Positions 62,674 to 64,000 of a stretch of 64,000 bases of DNA are shown here, one piece after another (position 1 is the first letter of the stretch; each line of letters begins with the position of its first letter). The stretch is from contig JAWUZG010000056.1 of NCBI GenBank assembly GCA_036785705.1, positions 12,014,501 through 12,078,500 on the forward strand. Reading direction: 5' to 3'. Below the pieces are notes generated by a model. It did no database searches. It was not told where the DNA came from and was given only the letters and a program-made list of their open reading frames with translations. The translations under genes were made by a program, and so were the position numbers. This DNA comes from Acanthornis magna (lineage: Eukaryota > Chordata > Aves > Passeriformes > Acanthizidae).

Positions 62674-64000
62674 CAAATATCTCACTCTCTGCCGTGCCGT
62701 GCAGTCTGTAGCTGGTGTGGTGGCAGTGAGGCACAGCCACTATGAAGCCCTGGGTTCCTTGGCAAACCTTTGAGAGATGCCACCTGCCCCCTGAGGTGCT
62801 GTGACAAAGCTTCTGCTTCTCCTCTGTGCAAAGGCAGCTCCTCTCTCACTGCAGCAGTTAAATTCTCACACTCCTTGTCCCTCAGCCCCAGGTGGTGTTG
62901 GTCTGGGGAAGGCTTGGAAGGTCACAGTGTTCCATTCACAGTGTTGCTGTCTGAAGGAGCAGGGAGCCACCCTTGGCTGGAGAGGTGCATCGAATGGCCC
63001 TGAAGGAGGAACGGCTAGCCAAAGGTCAGGATGTATTTAGATCTGGAAGTAAAACATTTTCCCACTCCCAGAAGTATTAATAGGTTATTTATAAAGGAAA
63101 TGTAAAGTGCACTGACCAGCCATTATTTATTTCAGTTGCTTTTACAAAACCCAGGTGTCTTTTTTAGGCAACTGCTGAAAGCAGCTAAAAAAAAAAAAAC
63201 AACAAAAAAAAAAGAAAGACAGATCAGTGGTTTTCAGGTGACCCGAGAAGCCCCAAGCCTCCTTCACACCATGTTCCTGCAGGCTTTTCCTCCCTGTGTG
63301 TGACCTCCCTCTCTCGAGGTGTCTGTGTTTGCTCCGGTCCCCGGCTGGGTGCTCGACCCCGGGTGCACCCCTCGCCCTGAGGGAGCCCCAGGGCAGAGTT
63401 GGTGTTTGCCCAGGGCAGCTCAGCATCAGCAGTGTCTCCTCACTCACTTTCACAAACACTTCCAACGTTGTGGCGTTAAAAGCTGCATGAGTGACCCTCA
63501 TCTTACCTGTGATTCTGCAGCAGGTGAACTCCCAGCAGAGGTGCTGGAAAGAGGTTGGCATTTTTTAAATTTTTTTTTTTTAATTGAAGTGTCCCTGTTG
63601 CAGGCTCAGAGCATTGGATTTTCCCCCAGCAATGCAGTAACGAGTGGCAGTGCTGGGGATGCTGCTCCTTGTAACACCGTGCTGGCTTCTGCCTTTGCGT
63701 ACACACTGGACACAACCTGTAGCAGTGAGAGGGTGAGAATGAGCCACGGCCGCTTCCCTTGGGGCCATGTCCTTCACCCACTCTCCATTCAGGAGCAACT
63801 GAATTGCCCCAATTCCTCATGAGGCTTGCCCCCATCTTTGCCACAGCTGTGGGATTGCTCAGTCACCTCAGCAGCCTCCCCAAAGGACCGTGCAGAAGGT
63901 GCTGATCCTCACGGGGCTCCTCTCCACAGCAGTGATGCTCCTGCCTGCCCATTCCTTGCCTCCTTGGTTCCAGACATGTCTGCTGCTTCTTCTGATGGTG

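Larger units (their letters stand above)
1..64000 (+). other. NTRK3: NTRK3 (TrkC) locus, internal part
   Basis: Ten exons on the + strand join in one open frame and spell the TrkC ectodomain from the first LRR to the transmembrane helix. TrkC is the receptor tyrosine kinase for neurotrophin-3 in neurons; it also acts as a synaptic organiser through PTP-sigma (family knowledge). Recognition comes from diagnostic strings such as NAVDMELYTGLQRL, LPEISVSHVNLTVREGEN, NWTNVHAINLTLVNVTSEDN and INKYGRRSKFGMK, which separate TrkC from TrkA and TrkB. Neither end of the gene is in the window: no signal-peptide exon was found in 1-17698, and no exon starting GPVAVISGEED was found after 57005. Both flanks are therefore read as intron. 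That the whole window lies inside NTRK3 is an inference from this. Confidence 0.93.
57006..64000 (+). other. NTRK3: Intron after the transmembrane exon (partial)
   Basis: At least 7.0 kb of intron starting with GTAGGT. I looked for the next exon (GPVAVISGEED...) and for the kinase exons and found none. It contains a MIR SINE (58160-58340), an 80-bp tandem duplication (59138-59296), a CR1 3' end (62346-62673), poly-A runs near 63188-63215 and A/T-rich blocks at about 61360-61750. Confidence 0.85.

Noticed and set aside
57006..64000. Search for the next cytoplasmic exon and the truncated-isoform exon
   Set aside because: No segment encodes GPVAVISGEED or the PDTWVF-type tail; they must lie downstream.
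1..64000. tRNA, rRNA, CRISPR array or full-length retrovirus
   Set aside because: None of their landmarks (cloverleaf with A/B boxes, regular spacer-repeat pattern, paired LTRs, pol motifs) is visible.

Overview
The window is vertebrate nuclear DNA, almost certainly from a bird. It carries an internal part of one gene on the + strand: NTRK3, which encodes TrkC, the neurotrophin-3 receptor tyrosine kinase. The avian call rests on 3' fragments of CR1 LINEs, the retroposon that dominates bird and reptile genomes, on short introns, and on protein text that agrees with chicken TrkC as I remember it rather than with mammalian TrkC. No bacterial, phage, CRISPR or operon-like structure is present, and I see no second protein-coding gene.

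Ten coding exons can be placed to the base, all with GT-AG introns and a continuous frame: 17699-17773, 19185-19256, 37948-38016, 45225-45382, 47645-47787, 48391-48532, 50655-50951, 54280-54303, 55103-55173 and 56903-57005. Together they hold 1154 coding bases (384 whole codons plus one split base at each end). They encode, in order, the N-terminal edge of the leucine-rich repeats, the LRRs, the cysteine-rich LRR C-cap, Ig domain 1 (d4, two exons), Ig domain 2 (d5, the NT-3-binding domain, one exon), a juxtamembrane linker that includes a 24-nt microexon, and the transmembrane helix with the first cytoplasmic residues. The exon with the start codon, signal peptide and N-cap lies upstream of base 1. 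The rest of the intracellular part, including the kinase domain and the truncated-isoform exons, lies beyond 64000.

Layout: 1-17698 is the 3' part of a long intron. 17.7-19.3 kb holds two LRR exons. 19.3-37.9 kb is a large intron with a GC-rich, CpG-rich island at about 26.8-27.6 kb, a 14-bp minisatellite, and directly beside it a 155-bp-arm inverted repeat built from a CR1 fragment. 38-57 kb holds the remaining exons in smaller introns. 57-64 kb is intron with an old MIR SINE, a recent 80-bp tandem duplication and a well-preserved CR1 3' end.

The most interesting non-coding items are the 155-bp hairpin and its apparent origin by fold-back template switching, the G-quadruplex-capable minisatellite inside an intronic CpG-rich island, and the in-frame 24-nt microexon in the receptor stalk. 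I did not find a previously undescribed biological system and do not claim one.
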